A stretch of 64,000 nucleotides of DNA, from NCBI RefSeq assembly GCF_000328475.2, contig NC_026490.1, positions 62,001 to 126,000 of the forward strand, read 5' to 3'. The position numbers and the translations under genes were made by a program. The stretch is from Mycosarcoma maydis (Eukaryota; Basidiomycota; Ustilaginomycetes; Ustilaginales). Below, piece after piece: positions 29,712 through 42,375 of this stretch; positions within the stretch are counted from its first letter, which is position 1, and each line of letters begins with the position of its first letter. The notes below the pieces were generated by a model. That model was not told where the DNA came from, searched no databases, and was given only the letters and a program-made list of their open reading frames with translations.

Positions 29712-32700
29712 CTAGGATAGGTGAAAGCTGGTCGAGCCCTCCTTCATGGCCGTCTGCAGACGTTCGCGCATTTTGTCGCGCGACGAGTAGTTGGGCATCT
29801 TGAGATAGTTGACACAAGTCATCACACTCGGCAGGTAGTCATCCGGCGTCAATGGCGCCTCGTGCGGACGCTTGACAATCGTCAGTTGCGGGTGTAGGCC
29901 AGAAAAGCCTCCAATAGGCAGCTTGGGCGAACCAGTGAGCCACTGCAGGAACTCGCGTCGCTGATCCACATCGAATGACGCCATGATGGCCACAATGTCG
30001 CGGAACGTGGGCGAGTCGGCGTTCAGTCCGTGGTCCGGTTTGACACTTGCCACCAGCGTCGTCTCGCTCCAGTCTTCCTCTGTATTGCCAAACAGCATCA
30101 CAAGCTCATCCGCTGTGAAGCTCGACATGGCCGAGATGGGGAAGATCAAGTTGAAGCCTTGGCGGAACGCGCGTACAGCGGCACGGATGCCCTTGTGCAG
30201 CGTCATGTCGAGCACCTCGGAGATGTAGCGCTCCACGTTGGCGCTTGTGACGTTTTCGTCTCGACCGCAAGCGTGCAGCTCGATCGACTCATAGCCGGGC
30301 AGGGTGAAATCGAGCCCGAGCGACTCTATCTCACCCGCTGACATCTTGCGCATCGCTGACAGCGATCTAGCTAGTGTAGCGTCAACGCGCGACAGGGTTG
30401 CCAGCGTAGGCGCCACATGCTGGTTCAACACCGCACGCAGGAATACGGGCGAAAAATTGCAGTCGATGATGCGCGAGTCGAGCAGAGCCTTGGCGACAAA
30501 CTGGCCCAGGATGCGGAACGCCTGCAGACGCTTCTGCACCGATCCTGCATCGTCACTGTCATCGTCCTTCGCGTCGTCCGCCAGCAACGGAGCTGGGAAC
30601 AGACCCAGCGGACTGAATACATATGCACTGCCATCCGCATCCGACCCACCAGCACGGCTGTCACGCCACAGCTTGAGATCGCGACGGGCAAATTCTTTGG
30701 ACACGAGCGAGTAAAACTCGAGCGTTGGGCCCAGGCCTGTCCCAACCTCTTCAAAGTACTCGACTTCCAGCACCGACGAGTTGGATCCGTACAGCTCAAA
30801 CACCTTGAACGCCGAGGCGAGCAGGTTGCCTCGCGAGATGCGCACCTTTTGTCGCTGCAACCGACCGAGGAAGCCAAACGAGTCGTCCAGTCGCGACGAG
30901 CTGGTGCTGCCCGGCTCCTGGCTGCGACTATGCAGCGCCTGCCATCGAGTCAGCAGACGTGCGTAGCCGAACGACGTCGACTGCAGGAAAGCGAAGCGCG
31001 CCTCGAAGGGGAACAGGAACGGGAAGAATTTAGGAAGGTCCGTCGACCAAGCTGGCAAGCAAGCGGACGCGACAATCATAGGCTCCTCGAGCTGGCGATT
31101 GAGCTTGGCGGTGAGCTTGTTGTTGACGAAAACCGACTCGGCTAGCGCAGACGTCGCCGACAGAGCGTGCATAGTCTTGTCATTGATGCCCGCACCGGTG
31201 CCATTCACGCCTGCACGCGAAGCCTCTCGCCATTCCATGTTGAGCGAGTGCAGTACCGCAAGCAGCTGAAGCAGCTTGGCGTACGGCGCATCTTCCTTGA
31301 TCGAGCCAGGCAGCTCCACCGAGGCGTTCTCGGCCGATGCGGGCTCGGGCGTCGGTTCCGCAGCGGGCTTGGCGGAGGCACCTGGTACCTTCTTGTATCG
31401 GACCGTGTATACGTTGCTCCAGATGTGTCTGCTCCCGCTGTACAGCGATGAGACCGCATTGGCAGAAGAGCTCTGATTTTGGCTTCGCGCCTGCGCGCTC
31501 TCAAATCGATGCACTGCTCCGTAGATGGTCGTGTCAACGCTGAGCTTTTCCGAGCCGATTGAAAACTCGAGATGCCAATCTGAAGGCTTCTTCTGCAGCG
31601 CCGACGCGTACGACGATGGCTTGGTCGGGCTTGCAGTCGACGAGCCCGATGCAGCAGTGCCGGTACCAACGCCATCGGCGGCTTTCGGAGTGCTGGCACC
31701 ATGGCTGGGCGTCGCAATCCGAGTGCCCTCTGGCGTCTTGGCCACAATCTTTCCGCCTTCCTTTTCAACGTCGAGATTGACCGTCTTGTCTCCAATGTCG
31801 ATTTGGTTGGCGGTTGCTAGGCCATCAGCTGCACCGCCGGCACCGTCGGACGGGATTTCGCTCTGAAGGATCTCCTCGTCAAAGCCTTCGTCGTCGGTGA
31901 AGCCTTCATCGTCGTCAAACTCGGCACCCTGAAGCAGACCTTCCATAAGCGAACGGGCAAGCTCCTCATCGGATCGTCGGTTATCGCCCGCTATGTTGGC
32001 ATTGCCATCGTTGTTGGCCGTTCCGTCGGCGTCAGTTGCAGCAGAGGGAAATGCCCCCTCGCCAAAGAGGTGTCGAGCGACGGCGCGAGCTTGTTCACGA
32101 GCTTCCGCTTCTTGTTCCTTGCCGACTGTGGAAGAGCTGGAAGCTCCATTCTGCTTCTGCTCTGTCTTGCCGCTACTGTTGTCCTTGCACTTGCCGGCCT
32201 TACCGGCAGGTGCGTCGCCCGTCCTGCTCGAGCTGCCTGCTTCTGTATCAGCCTCGTCGACCGCTGTCTTGTCGGTTGAGCTGGAGGCATGGGCGTCCTT
32301 ACCGCTGCTGCTGCTGCTGCCGCCGCTAAGCTCGGGAAAGCCACCCGACCCAGTTGCAGCCGCAAAAGCAGCAAGAACGGACGAAAGTCGCGATGAGGCA
32401 GACGAGCCTGCAGCGCCGGGGCCAGGGCCAGAGCCAGAGCCGGATCCTGATGCAGATGCACCAAGCGAGACGGCAATCTTGGGTCGCAGATAGTCGCTCA
32501 AGGACTGGAAAGTAGCAACGGCATGAATCGTGACAATGATATTGTTGCAGCTACGCGGAATATCGGTCGAATCCTCTGCCTGCAAACGCAGTCGCAGCTG
32601 ACGGCCAAGCATAGCACTTGGAGTTCTTCGCATGTCGTCACTGCCACCGCTGAGCGCGGTGATGATTTCAACATTTTCCAGACGGCTGAGTGCTTCTTGC

Positions 32701-35700
32701 AGCCTCCTAATCAGGACAGAAGCGCCGTTTTGGCCTGTTTTGGCGTCCGTGTCCATCAACGATGCGAAGAGCAGCGAACGCCTGCGTTGCAAGGGGATGT
32801 CTCCTTCGCTGAGGGTAGCAAACGAATAGAGGGACTCAACCAAGCCGGATCTAAGCAATTCGAAACTCGAGATCGGATCCTGGCTGCGAGAAAACAACGA
32901 GGCGACTTGTTGAAGCACGTCTTGAGCGTCAGTCTCTTTGCCTTCGGCAGCAGCAGCATAAAGACGCTTGACGAGGTCCTTGATGTGATCAAGCGCCTGA
33001 GCTGCACTCTGCGCACCGTCCGAAGAGCTGGCCTCCGCCGAGAATTTGTCGCGCAAGACACGAGCTCGCCAGATGCCGGCGTCTGTCGCTTCGGTCGAGC
33101 TTTGCGCATTGAAAGCAGAAGCCGATGAAGAAGACGACGAAACGCGGTTGCCGTGCGAGTCGAGCGTAAGGACTGTTTGGCTCGAGCCTTGGGTGGCCGC
33201 GATGAGACGAGCCAAGGCAGAGCTCGAAGACAAGCTCATACCGGCAGCGTCTAGGGCGGCATCGACAACTGAAGGGTCCGCGCCAGAGCGGGACAGAGTG
33301 TAAGGCTGAGCAGTGGTGCTTTGCTCAGTGTCGGCTGTAGCGCCTGTCGACTTCTCGACGTTTGCTGGGCGAGCCGAGGGCTTCTGGGATGCAATGTCGT
33401 CGATCTCCCACATGACACCTTCGCGTCGGAGCAGCGGTGTGTAAACAGAGGGAAGTTTTTCGGTGAGCAGCTCAACGATTTGGAGTGCGCCATTGACCAA
33501 CGTCGGATGGTCGCGCGACGAGAGGATGGCGGCCAGGAAACTGGCGAGCGGCACCTTGTCGAGCGCCTCTTCGAGCGAATCGGGGTCGACGAAGCTGATG
33601 ATTTTGAGAATGCCGTTGATTGCCTTGTGACGGACGTGGAGCGCAACGCTGGCAGCGTAGACCTCGACCAATGTGGGCAGAACGAGGTGGGCAAAACGCT
33701 TGACAAGGTCGGTGCGGGATTGCAGCATCTCGACGCGTTTGCCTTGAGCAGCCTCACGCGCCACCTCCTTCTCGGACTTGGTGCGAGACGCTTTGCTGCG
33801 TGTGGAGCTGGAGCGCGAAGATGCTGGACGAGCGGAGCCGGTCGCAGCAGGAGCGGCAACGTCGGATGGCGCCTGCTCGCTGTCAGTTTGTGACGGAGGC
33901 AAAGGAGTCGCAGCCGAAGAGGCGTTGCCTTCACGTGTAGATGGCTTTTTGGCGGCAACGCGCTTGAGGTAGGCCTTCTCGGTGTAGCCACGAGGATCAA
34001 AGACGCCATCACGCGGAAGCGGAGGGAGCAACTCGCCGACCAACGACAGAGCCTCCTGAATCTGTTCCTTGGGACGCTGCGCCAAGTTCTGCAACACGGC
34101 CATGTCAGCCACGGCGACAGAAGAGCCGGCAATGTCGGCGTCGACGTCTGACACAACAGCAATGGCAGCTGTTTCGGCAGCACTGTCCGGACCAGAAGCT
34201 GGCTCGTACTCGAGCTGGACGCCGTGAGTTGAAGGACCGCTGGCCAAGTCAGTAGGAGCGGGGGAGCCAGTAAGCAGGTGGTAGAGTGTTTCGACAATAT
34301 TGTTCTCGAGGAGCACCACTGCCAGACGTGGACTGCTGCGACAGGCGGTGCTGAGTGCTTTGAGCACATCGGTATAGACACTGGTGCCGAGCGCGGTATT
34401 GGAGCTCGTGGACGAAGAGGCTGGCAGGAGCAGATTGTTGAGAGCGGCTAGCAGTTGACCGGTCAAGAGCTGCTCGAGCAGCTCTGGATGTGCTCTGTAG
34501 CTTTCGACGATGCGCACAACGCACTTGCATGCCGACTCGACGAGGCGTTGATCGCTGTAGGTGAGTACATTCAGAACGATGGGCATCGCGTCGCGAACCA
34601 TGGTGAGCGACTCGGGCGTGAGTCTGCGGCAGCAATTGGCAGCTGCGTTCATAGCAGTGCGTTGGATGTGGATGTTGAAAAAGTCGAGATACTGGAGAAT
34701 CGCAGATAGGCCGCCTTCCTTAACAATGGAGCTGGGATAGTCCTGCGAGATCTTTTCGAGCGTCTGTAGAACCTGTTCGGCCAGGTCAATGAACGTGATC
34801 TCCATGAGCTTGGCGTTGAGGACAGGGATGGCGCCGCTGGCGACGACACTGTGAGCAGCATAGGGCATAGCCTCGATGAGATTGGCCAGGCAGCGGCAAG
34901 CAAGCAGCATCTTTTCACCGTTGTCTTCGATATCGGCGGCAGCAGCGGCGGCAGCTAGGACAGCCTTCATCTCGTCGTCAAGATCGTCGTCGACGCTGCG
35001 GATCTTGGCGGATTTGCCGCCAACGTCGTTGCGCTCCGGCTTGGGTCCACCGAGAATGTAGACGAGCTCTTTGACAAAAGAGTCGGTAGGGAAGTAGCCG
35101 GCGAGAGTGTCTTCGGTGCTGACGCTGAGCAGCTCGGACAACTCCTGGAGGGCAACCATCTGAGTCGTGGCGTTCATGTCGTTTCGCAACGAGGAGAGAA
35201 GGCTGCGAAACTTGGTGGAGAGGCCCGACATGTAGCCAGCCATGGCACGCAGGTTGAGGCCGAAGACTCCGCCAGCGTGGTCGGGGTGATCGCCATCAAC
35301 ATCACCGTCGGCGTCGGCGTCGGCGTCGTCATCGTCTTCGTCTTCATCATCAAACGTTCCAAGCACGGCGGCTGCTCGTGAGGAACGAAGAAGATGACCA
35401 TCGTGGTCTTGGTCTTGATCGTCGTGATCATCCTCATCATCGTCGTCGCGGTCATCCTCATCATTCTCGTCGTGGTCCTCATCCTCGTCATGCTCAAGGT
35501 CGTTGAGGTGCTCATCATCGATGTGCAGGTCTGCAGCGTTGTTTTTCACGTTGTCGTCGCTTGATTGTTCGACTATGCCTGTGGGTGCGTTGGTGTGGCT
35601 CTTGGAAGCGTCCGCACCATGGACGCCGCCAAGTTCGGACATGTGCACGTCGTCGTCCTCATCTGCACCAAGCGAGCCAGAGGCGTCCGAGCACTCGAGT

Positions 35701-36766
35701 GGCTGAGTGCTACGGGTGGCACGGGTAGAGCTGCTGGCGGAAGCACGCTTGGACTTGGGCGCAGATGTCTTGGGCTTGGCAGATGAGGCTCGAGCCAAGC
35801 TGCGAGCATCAGAAGCATTCGAGTTGGCACCGGTCATGGTGGGAATGCAAGCCAATGAAGCGTCTGTGGTGGAGGTCTTGTGGCGAGAACGAAGGGAATA
35901 GGGCGAGGTGGAGGCGGAACTCGAAGAAAGGTTACTCGAGCCGGTTGGCTTTGGAATAGTCTTCTGACGCTTGCTGCTCGATTCGCCGGTCAACGCGGAC
36001 AGAGTGGCAGATTGTGGGGCGCTAGAAGTTTTACGCTTTCTGTGAAAATGAGGGAGGGTCGATGTATGCAGTTGGTGTAGGCGACAAGTCAGCAAGACGT
36101 TGCGGCCCATGGGCTTTGCGCCGAAATCACTTTGCGCAGCAGCGATACTTACCCTTTAGCAGATGCCGAAACGGAGGGGGACGAGGACAAAGCGATTGGA
36201 GCAGGAGAAGGGTCTGTGACGGCTTTTTCTTTTCCTTTTCCTTTTCCGTTTCGTTTTTTTGCGGGGATGGGTCTGGGGGCAAAGTTGAGGGACGAAGAGG
36301 TGGAGGCGGATACGCCAGCGCCGACCCTGGATGGGGTGGAATGAGGAGGCGCCAAGGTGGAAGATGGAGAGGTCGGCGAACGACCAGGAGAAGAGGCAAT
36401 GAATTTGCGGCTGGTGGAGGGAGGGTAAGAGGCAAAGGCGGAGATGGCAGTGGCAGGCGTTACGGGAGCTGAGAGCTGGCTGTTGAACGAGAAGGAGCTC
36501 TCGCTGCGAGCGTCGGAGAGATCGTCAGCGTTCGTTGTAGCAGTAGAAAGCCTTTGACTTCTACGCAGCGTTGAGGATGCAACTGCAGATGAGGCACTGG
36601 CGCTGCCAATGGTGGGAGCGTCGGTGGCAGCTGCGCCGATGGCTGTTGCGGATGGGGATTTTTGAGAGTTGGACGGAGCGGACGTAGGCGTGGCGCGGAT
36701 ACGAGTCGAGGAGCGAGCTTTGGACGGGGAGCTAGACTTTGTTGGGCTGCTGCGATCGACAGGCAT
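29712..36766 (-). CDS. UFD4: UFD4/TRIP12 HECT E3 ubiquitin ligase (two exons)
   Basis: 2313-residue HECT ubiquitin ligase of the ubiquitin-fusion-degradation pathway. Exon 1 is 36766-36153 (MPVDRSSPTKS, Ser-rich, basic) and exon 2 is 36039-29712. The 113-base intron has a GTAAGT donor and CACAG acceptor and splits a Gly codon. An Asp/Glu/His-rich tract lies near residues 380-420. Armadillo-type repeats from about residue 490 (TQMVALQELSELLSVSTEDT, LACRCLANLIEAMP, IHIQRTAMNAAANCCR) match the TRIP12/Ufd4 substrate-binding region. The HECT domain covers about 1950 to the end (EVEYFEEVGTGLGPTLEFYS, GYESIELHACGRD), with the catalytic Cys at about 2280 in MTCVNYLKMPNYSS, 34 residues from the terminus as is usual. 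Between them lies Ser/Gly-rich disordered sequence and an acidic DDDEGFTDDEGFDEEI segment. Confidence 0.95.
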
Positions 36767-38842
36767 CGATGGGACCGTTCAGAGAAGCGCTCACAGGGCG
36801 TTGCGCGTGAGGGCTCGATAGGACGAGACTGGCACAGCACGATCAAGCAGATCAGAGCGAGATGGATGGTGTGCTGCTGGATTGTGCGTCAAGCAAAGCT
36901 AGGCAGGTGGAACGCTTGCTCTGCGATGACCACGCCAAAATGGGAAAGATTCGAGAGGAAAAAAGGTGGCTACGGTTGAGGTGGAGGCATCAGAGTAGGC
37001 TCGAGACCTCGGATGATCAACAGATTGTGGAGAGGGGTAGTTTGATGTGAGATGGGTTGTTGTCGAATGTGCGGAGATACAGAAACGCAGAGACGGTCGA
37101 GAAGCGAATATGGAGTGCGATGACAAGGTTGGTGATGGTAGGCGGAACCAAGTGCGTAAAGGCTGGTGATTAACTCGGACTGAGGCGATCGATCGACGAA
37201 ACGAGTGGGTTGTGGCGAGCGCGTGCGTGCGTGCGTGTCAAAGATGGAATTCGAAGGAGAAAGGGGACCAAGTTGAAATATGCGATTGCGTGTTCGTGAT
37301 TGGGTTGGCACTGCGCGGTGAGTGGCGAGCGAGGCGATCCCGAGAACCAATCGTGAATGGCGAGTCGTGATTGGTTGTCGCTAAACGAGTTGTGAGTAGC
37401 GTGGCGGCCCCAAAGGCGTTTGGCGGTGTCGAAAGGGTGGGGGGGGGTTGGGGTGATGTGTGGCGGCGGTTGGTGGCGACGAGGACGAGGATGAAGTCGA
37501 ACCAAGCAAGCAAGCTGCCAATCTCGGACAAGGCAAGCGGAGCGACGTTTGCGATCGTGGATGCTGCGGCCAACTCGTCAACTGAGCTCAGTCAGAGAAT
37601 CACGCACGAATTCACGACTGTGAATCATGAATAATGAACATTTACGATTGTAGCATTCGCAGTCGCAGTCGCAGTCGCAGTCGCAGTCGCAGTTACAGTC
37701 GCAGTTACAGTCACAGTTGTGAGTCACAGCCCCAGCCAAGGAGACCAACAGCCTGCGAAAGTCGTGAGTCGACGGCCAAGAGTCGAGACAGAAAAGGAGG
37801 CACGAGCAGCACCCGCAAATCACGAATCAGCTGAGCGATTAGCGGTTCGCGATTCGTAATTATCACCAAAGTCGAGTGAATCCATCGCAACTCGCAACTC
37901 ATACTCAGCGCTGCGACCCACTCTCGACTCGTTTTACAGAAACAATCGTGAATCACGAATATTCGCATTCACGATGGGTGATGTGGTGATTATTGGTGAT
38001 TATTCACGATTACTCACGACTATTACACTCACGACTATGTGATTCACAATTGCAACGCTATCACGTATGTTTCGAGTTTGGCGCTGCGATCTCAGACCCA
38101 AGGGACAATCAACGTGTTGCAAAAATGTGCATAGCACACATGCACGATGGCCACGCGCGTCCCGATCAGCTATATTTCGTGATTTTCACGATTACTGCGG
38201 CGTTGGATCTTCAAGATCGATCTCGGAATAAGAATCGGTCCGTTCCCATCTCGATCACGATTCAAAATTCCGTCTTCGTGAACAGGCAGTCTCGATCGAT
38301 ACTCGTGATTGCACCTTGTCCATTCACGATTTCGCTCGCCATGATGCGAGCGGCACAGATACCGCGCCATAGACGCTTGCTGATACACGCAACTATCATG
38401 CAGAGATGGATTACTAGAAATACAAAGGGTATCGTATCGAGCAGGCACGCAGCTGTAGCAGACAAAACAGGTGATATCATCGCAATCAGGTCGTCAGTAT
38501 AAACTGTATTTGCAAGTGATCCATGATCTAGATCCTCGCCACTCTCAGAATCCTGCTTCTCGTCTTGTGCCGTGTCCTAGACATGGTCGTCGCCAAAAGT
38601 ATCAGAAGTGTAAGTTTCATCGAGCCGAAAGCGCCAGGGCTTGCCGGCAAGCGAGCCCCGTTATACCGCAATTCGTAGAAAAGAGGGACGCTAACGACCA
38701 TCAGGCGCAAATTACATAAGTACCATCATGCGAGGCGACGCCACCCCAGGTGTGTCCCCGAGGAGCACAAAGACAGACCAACAGAATGCAGTTGCAGTTC
38801 CAATTCGGGCACCCTTTACTTACGATACGATGATGCCCCGTC
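36767..38842. other. Gene-free stretch rich in TCACGATT-type words
   Basis: About 2 kb between the UFD4 start and the DBP4 stop. Open frames are short and unconvincing on both strands. It has GTGCGTGC runs near 37225, a G run near 37440, a hexamer array at 37657, and many copies of TCACGATT or AATCGTGA between 37930 and 38340. Confidence 0.5.
37657..37716. repeat. (TCGCAG)n hexamer array
   Basis: About ten tandem copies, the later ones alternating between TCGCAG and TTACAG/TCACAG variants. Confidence 0.88.
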
Positions 38843-41593
38843 TCAGGCATCGCCTGCAAGCAGACGCAAGGCGAGTTCTTCCTCCTGCTCCAGTTTGCTC
38901 TTCTTCGAGTGTGATGGCTGGCTTGTCACACCTGCCGATGGAGCCATCTTGCGACGCTTGGGCGCAGGTGCTCGGTACGCCTCGTCGTCGTCGTCGTCGT
39001 CGTCATCTGCATCATCATCGTCATCCTCATCCTCTTCGGTTGTCAAGTCAAAGTCGGGCGTCTCGTAGCCGTCGGATCGGTTGTCGATGGGCGCCAAAAC
39101 AGCTCGGCCACCTGTTTCTTCTTCTTCTTCATCATCATCCCCGCTTCCGCCCTCATCACCATTGTCCGGTGCATCGCCACGTTCAAGCGCTTTTTCACGC
39201 TCTTTCTGTCGTCGTCGTTTCTCGCGACGCTTCTCCTTGGCGAGCTCCTTGTCCTTGGCATCGGCCTGTTGCATGCGCTCGCGTTCTTCTTCCGCCCAGC
39301 GCTGCGCCTGCGTCTTGGCATCTCCCTGCTTGTTGAACGCTTCTTCATCCTGCAGTTCGTACAGCGCATGCGCTTCGCCGTGCTCATCAAAGATGAGCTT
39401 CTCGCCTATGCCACGCTTTCCGGCCAGAGCCAGTGCCTTTTTGCTTTGACCCATGGCAAGCTTTCGCTTCGACAAGTTCTCGGTAGCGTCGGCCTTGGCC
39501 TGCTCCATAGTGATGCGAGTGTCGTCCCCCCCAATGCCGTAAGCATCGCCATCATCCTCGAGGGCGTGATCAGCACGCTTGAGCGTGAGGAAGCCATCAT
39601 CTCCATCTCCACGTGCCGCCATCACGCTACGCTTGGTCTCGGATTTGATCTTGTGCAGACCCGAGTCGTTTTGCTCGTCGTCTGACTCATCCTCCTCCGA
39701 ATCCGACGTATCACTGCCGACAAGACGGTTCTCTTTACGTCGCCCTGCAGACCGACCGTAGCGCGTCTCCTCACGATCCTCTGCGTCATCATTGTCCGTT
39801 GTCGCGACCGAGACCGAATCGTCGTCGCTCGTATCCGAATCGTTGCTGCTGTCTTGTTCAGAAGAGGCGTCGTCGGCGATGAGATTGGCGTAGTGCTTGC
39901 TGAGAATGTCTTGGTTCTTGCGCTCAAACATGCGATCGTACTTGGTGCGCACCTTGCCGTTCTTATCTGCTCTCTCGGCTTGTTCATCATCCGAGTCGCC
40001 TTTGACTTGACCGCTGTTGTCATCCGCCTGCTGCTGAGCCGCTTTGTAGGCAGCCGCTTTCTTGGCCTTGGCGGCTTCCTTGACAAACTTTACCTTGGGC
40101 GCACCTGGAAGGCCGAGCGCGGCGGCAAAGGGCTCAAGCGCAAGCGCTGTGACGTCAAAGATCTCCTTGTTCTTCTGTAGGTGAATGGAACGAACGTACG
40201 AGACGAAAGCCTTCTGCGCTAAATGCTTGATCTGTGGCTCTTGGAATGCAAACGCCTGTAGCTGATTCTGAATGCTCTGCGTTTTGCTCTCCTTGGGCTT
40301 GATGCGGCCGATAGCGATATTCTTGGTGGCCAGCGCCTCGAGTATGCCCTTTTCCTCACTGGGAAGGACAAAGAGCAGGCTGTTTCCCTTGGCGGTATAT
40401 CGAGCCGTTCGACCGACACGATGAATGTAGGTGTCGACATCCTCTGGCACATCAAGCTGGATGACCCAGTCGACGGCTGGGAAATCAAGACCGCGCGCAG
40501 CAATGTCGGTGGCAAAGAGAAGCGCATGCTGTGTCTTGGTAAATTGCGTAAAAATTTGTAGACGCTTGGCCTGCTTTTGTTTTCCGTGAAGCGCCATGAG
40601 ACTAACACCAGGCCGCAGCTTGCAGAAGGTCTCGTGCACAAATTGAACCTGACGGCATGAGCTCATAAAGACGAGCGCCTTGCACTTGGTGTGGGTGCGG
40701 ATGAACGAAAAGAGCAGGTCAAGCTTCTTTTCGAGTTCAACGAGCATGTAGTGCTGCTCCAGGCCTCGAGGTGTACAGCCTTCGTTTTCGGGTTCGCGAA
40801 CGGCTACGTATTCTGGGTCTTGCAACGACAGCCGTGCCAGATCCTTGACACGCTTGGTCTGTGTCGCAGAGAAAAGCATGGTTTGGCGATTGCGCGGAAG
40901 ATTTTCAACAATGGCGTTGAGGGTACGCGAGAATCCCATGTCCAGGATGCGGTCTGCCTCGTCGAGCACCAGCACCTGAACATTGGACGTATCGAAGCCG
41001 AGCGTCTGATCCATGTGCTGCAGCAGACGACCCGGAGTGGCAATGAGAATGTTGATGCGTGACAAGCGATCTTTCTCTTGCTTGACATCCTTGCCACCGA
41101 TGACGAGTCCGGCCGAGAAGGTGTGATAGGATCCAATCTTGCGCAGAACCTCAAAGATCTGAATAGCGAGCTCTCTTGTCGGCGAGATGACCAGCGCACC
41201 AAGTCCGTCAGAAGGGCCCCATTTACGACGATACAGGATCTCGAGGACGGGAATCAAGAAGGCTAATGTTTTTCCTGAACCCGTCCTGGCTGCTCCTAGC
41301 ACATCCTTGCCTTTGAGCGAAAGTGAGAGCGATTTGGCCTGGATATCGGTCATGTCGGTGTACCCGGCCCTTTTCAGGCCTCTACATGTTCGGTCGGATA
41401 GTGGCAGCTGAGTAAACTGTTTCAAGTCGATCGGCGACACGAAAGCCTGTATGCCCTGTTCAAGCTGAGCGATCTCGGCATCCTCGGCACTCCTCTTGAG
41501 CTTGCGAGCATTCTTGGAGCGCGACTTGAGGTGTGGAGCGGCACCACCCTTCTTTCTCTTTGTGGATCCTTCTGCAGCTGAAGACGGTGGCAT
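38843..41593 (-). CDS. DBP4: DEAD-box RNA helicase Dbp4 (Hca4/DDX10)
   Basis: 916-residue ATP-dependent RNA helicase of the small-subunit processome, needed to release U14 snoRNA from pre-rRNA. The start is the ATG at 41593 (MPPSSAAEGS); the frame upstream has no other ATG. Motifs in order: Q motif region FTQLPLSDRT (60-69), motif I ARTGSGKT (102-109), Ia PTRELAIQ, Ib TPGRLLQHMD, II DEAD (211-214), III SAT (242-244), then RGLDFPAVDWVIQLD and HRVGRTARY. The segment ILEALATKNIAIGRIKPKES and the following helicase C-terminal extension (KAFVSYVRSIHLQKNKEIFD) are typical of the Dbp4 group. The C-terminal 400 residues are acidic/basic low complexity, including long Asp runs near the end, a common nucleolar-protein feature. 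Confidence 0.95.
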   Translation of the reverse strand: MPPSSAAEGSTKRKKGGAAPHLKSRSKNARKLKRSAEDAEIAQLEQGIQAFVSPIDLKQFTQLPLSDRTCRGLKRAGYTDMTDIQAKSLSLSLKGKDVLGAARTGSGKTLAFLIPVLEILYRRKWGPSDGLGALVISPTRELAIQIFEVLRKIGSYHTFSAGLVIGGKDVKQEKDRLSRINILIATPGRLLQHMDQTLGFDTSNVQVLVLDEADRILDMGFSRTLNAIVENLPRNRQTMLFSATQTKRVKDLARLSLQDPEYVAVREPENEGCTPRGLEQHYMLVELEKKLDLLFSFIRTHTKCKALVFMSSCRQVQFVHETFCKLRPGVSLMALHGKQKQAKRLQIFTQFTKTQHALLFATDIAARGLDFPAVDWVIQLDVPEDVDTYIHRVGRTARYTAKGNSLLFVLPSEEKGILEALATKNIAIGRIKPKESKTQSIQNQLQAFAFQEPQIKHLAQKAFVSYVRSIHLQKNKEIFDVTALALEPFAAALGLPGAPKVKFVKEAAKAKKAAAYKAAQQQADDNSGQVKGDSDDEQAERADKNGKVRTKYDRMFERKNQDILSKHYANLIADDASSEQDSSNDSDTSDDDSVSVATTDNDDAEDREETRYGRSAGRRKENRLVGSDTSDSEEDESDDEQNDSGLHKIKSETKRSVMAARGDGDDGFLTLKRADHALEDDGDAYGIGGDDTRITMEQAKADATENLSKRKLAMGQSKKALALAGKRGIGEKLIFDEHGEAHALYELQDEEAFNKQGDAKTQAQRWAEEERERMQQADAKDKELAKEKRREKRRRQKEREKALERGDAPDNGDEGGSGDDDEEEEETGGRAVLAPIDNRSDGYETPDFDLTTEEDEDDDDDADDDDDDDDEAYRAPAPKRRKMAPSAGVTSQPSHSKKSKLEQEEELALRLLAGDA

Positions 41594-42375
41594 CTTGCCG
41601 ATCAGATTCGGATCAGATGGGCGCCGCTGCCTTTTTGGATACACTAGTGGAATATACCGAGAGACGCTCTGCCCTTGATCGACCGTGAAGGTGGCCAGGA
41701 CGAGATGTTTTAATTATCAGTGCATCCACGACAGCAAGTATGCCATCACCTGCTTGAACCACTCTTGCCGTCCTGAGGTGGTGGAAGATCGAGATCGTGG
41801 TTCCTTGTAGTTCGGGATGAAACACAGACGAGGTTGACAGTAAAGTAGAAGAGCAGAAGCTTACTCGCCGACTAACGGAACAAAAGAGCATCGCCAACAA
41901 AATTCACGATTCACGATTTCCACTCACGACTCTGCCACTGCCACCTGCCAATCGTGAATCACTGAATGCCAAAAAAAAAAGAAAAAAAAAATCAAAAAAT
42001 CCAACAACAACAAAAAATCCTCGAATCACGAATTTTGGAGCGAAGAACGAAAAGAAAAAGGTTTCGAGTGGCAGCCACACGTGACTTGTTACCTCCGAAT
42101 TCCGAGCTTTTGACAGGCTCTTCGGCTCTTCACACTTGTTCTTGGAGGCTGTTCGTTCCACTCATGACTGTCAAACCCCTTCCGTCTCATAGCCAAATCC
42201 GCCCTTCACGCTTAGACAACTAAGTCGCCCATGGACATAGTCAGACAAATGTCGTAGCGATCGACCATGCAAAGCCAGACAGGCCTCTACGTTTGAGCTT
42301 GTTTCTCGACCTGCGTAGCTTTGTCTCGCAGACTAGGTCTGGACAGCCACACGTAGACATAGCGGCCTCTTCACC
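41594..42375. promoter_or_regulatory. Divergent promoter region of DBP4 and the 887-residue protein gene
   Basis: 782 bases between start codons. It contains ATTCACGATTCACGATTT near 41905, an A-rich run near 41975 and GAATCACGAATTTT near 42023. No gene was supported. Confidence 0.45.

Noticed and set aside
33251..34381. 376-codon frame overlapping UFD4 in another frame
   Set aside because: Ser/Pro/Arg-rich shadow; the UFD4 frame carries the armadillo-type region here.
37993..38502. 169-codon frame in the stretch between UFD4 and DBP4
   Set aside because: It is made largely of TCACGATT-type repeats read as codons; no conserved features.
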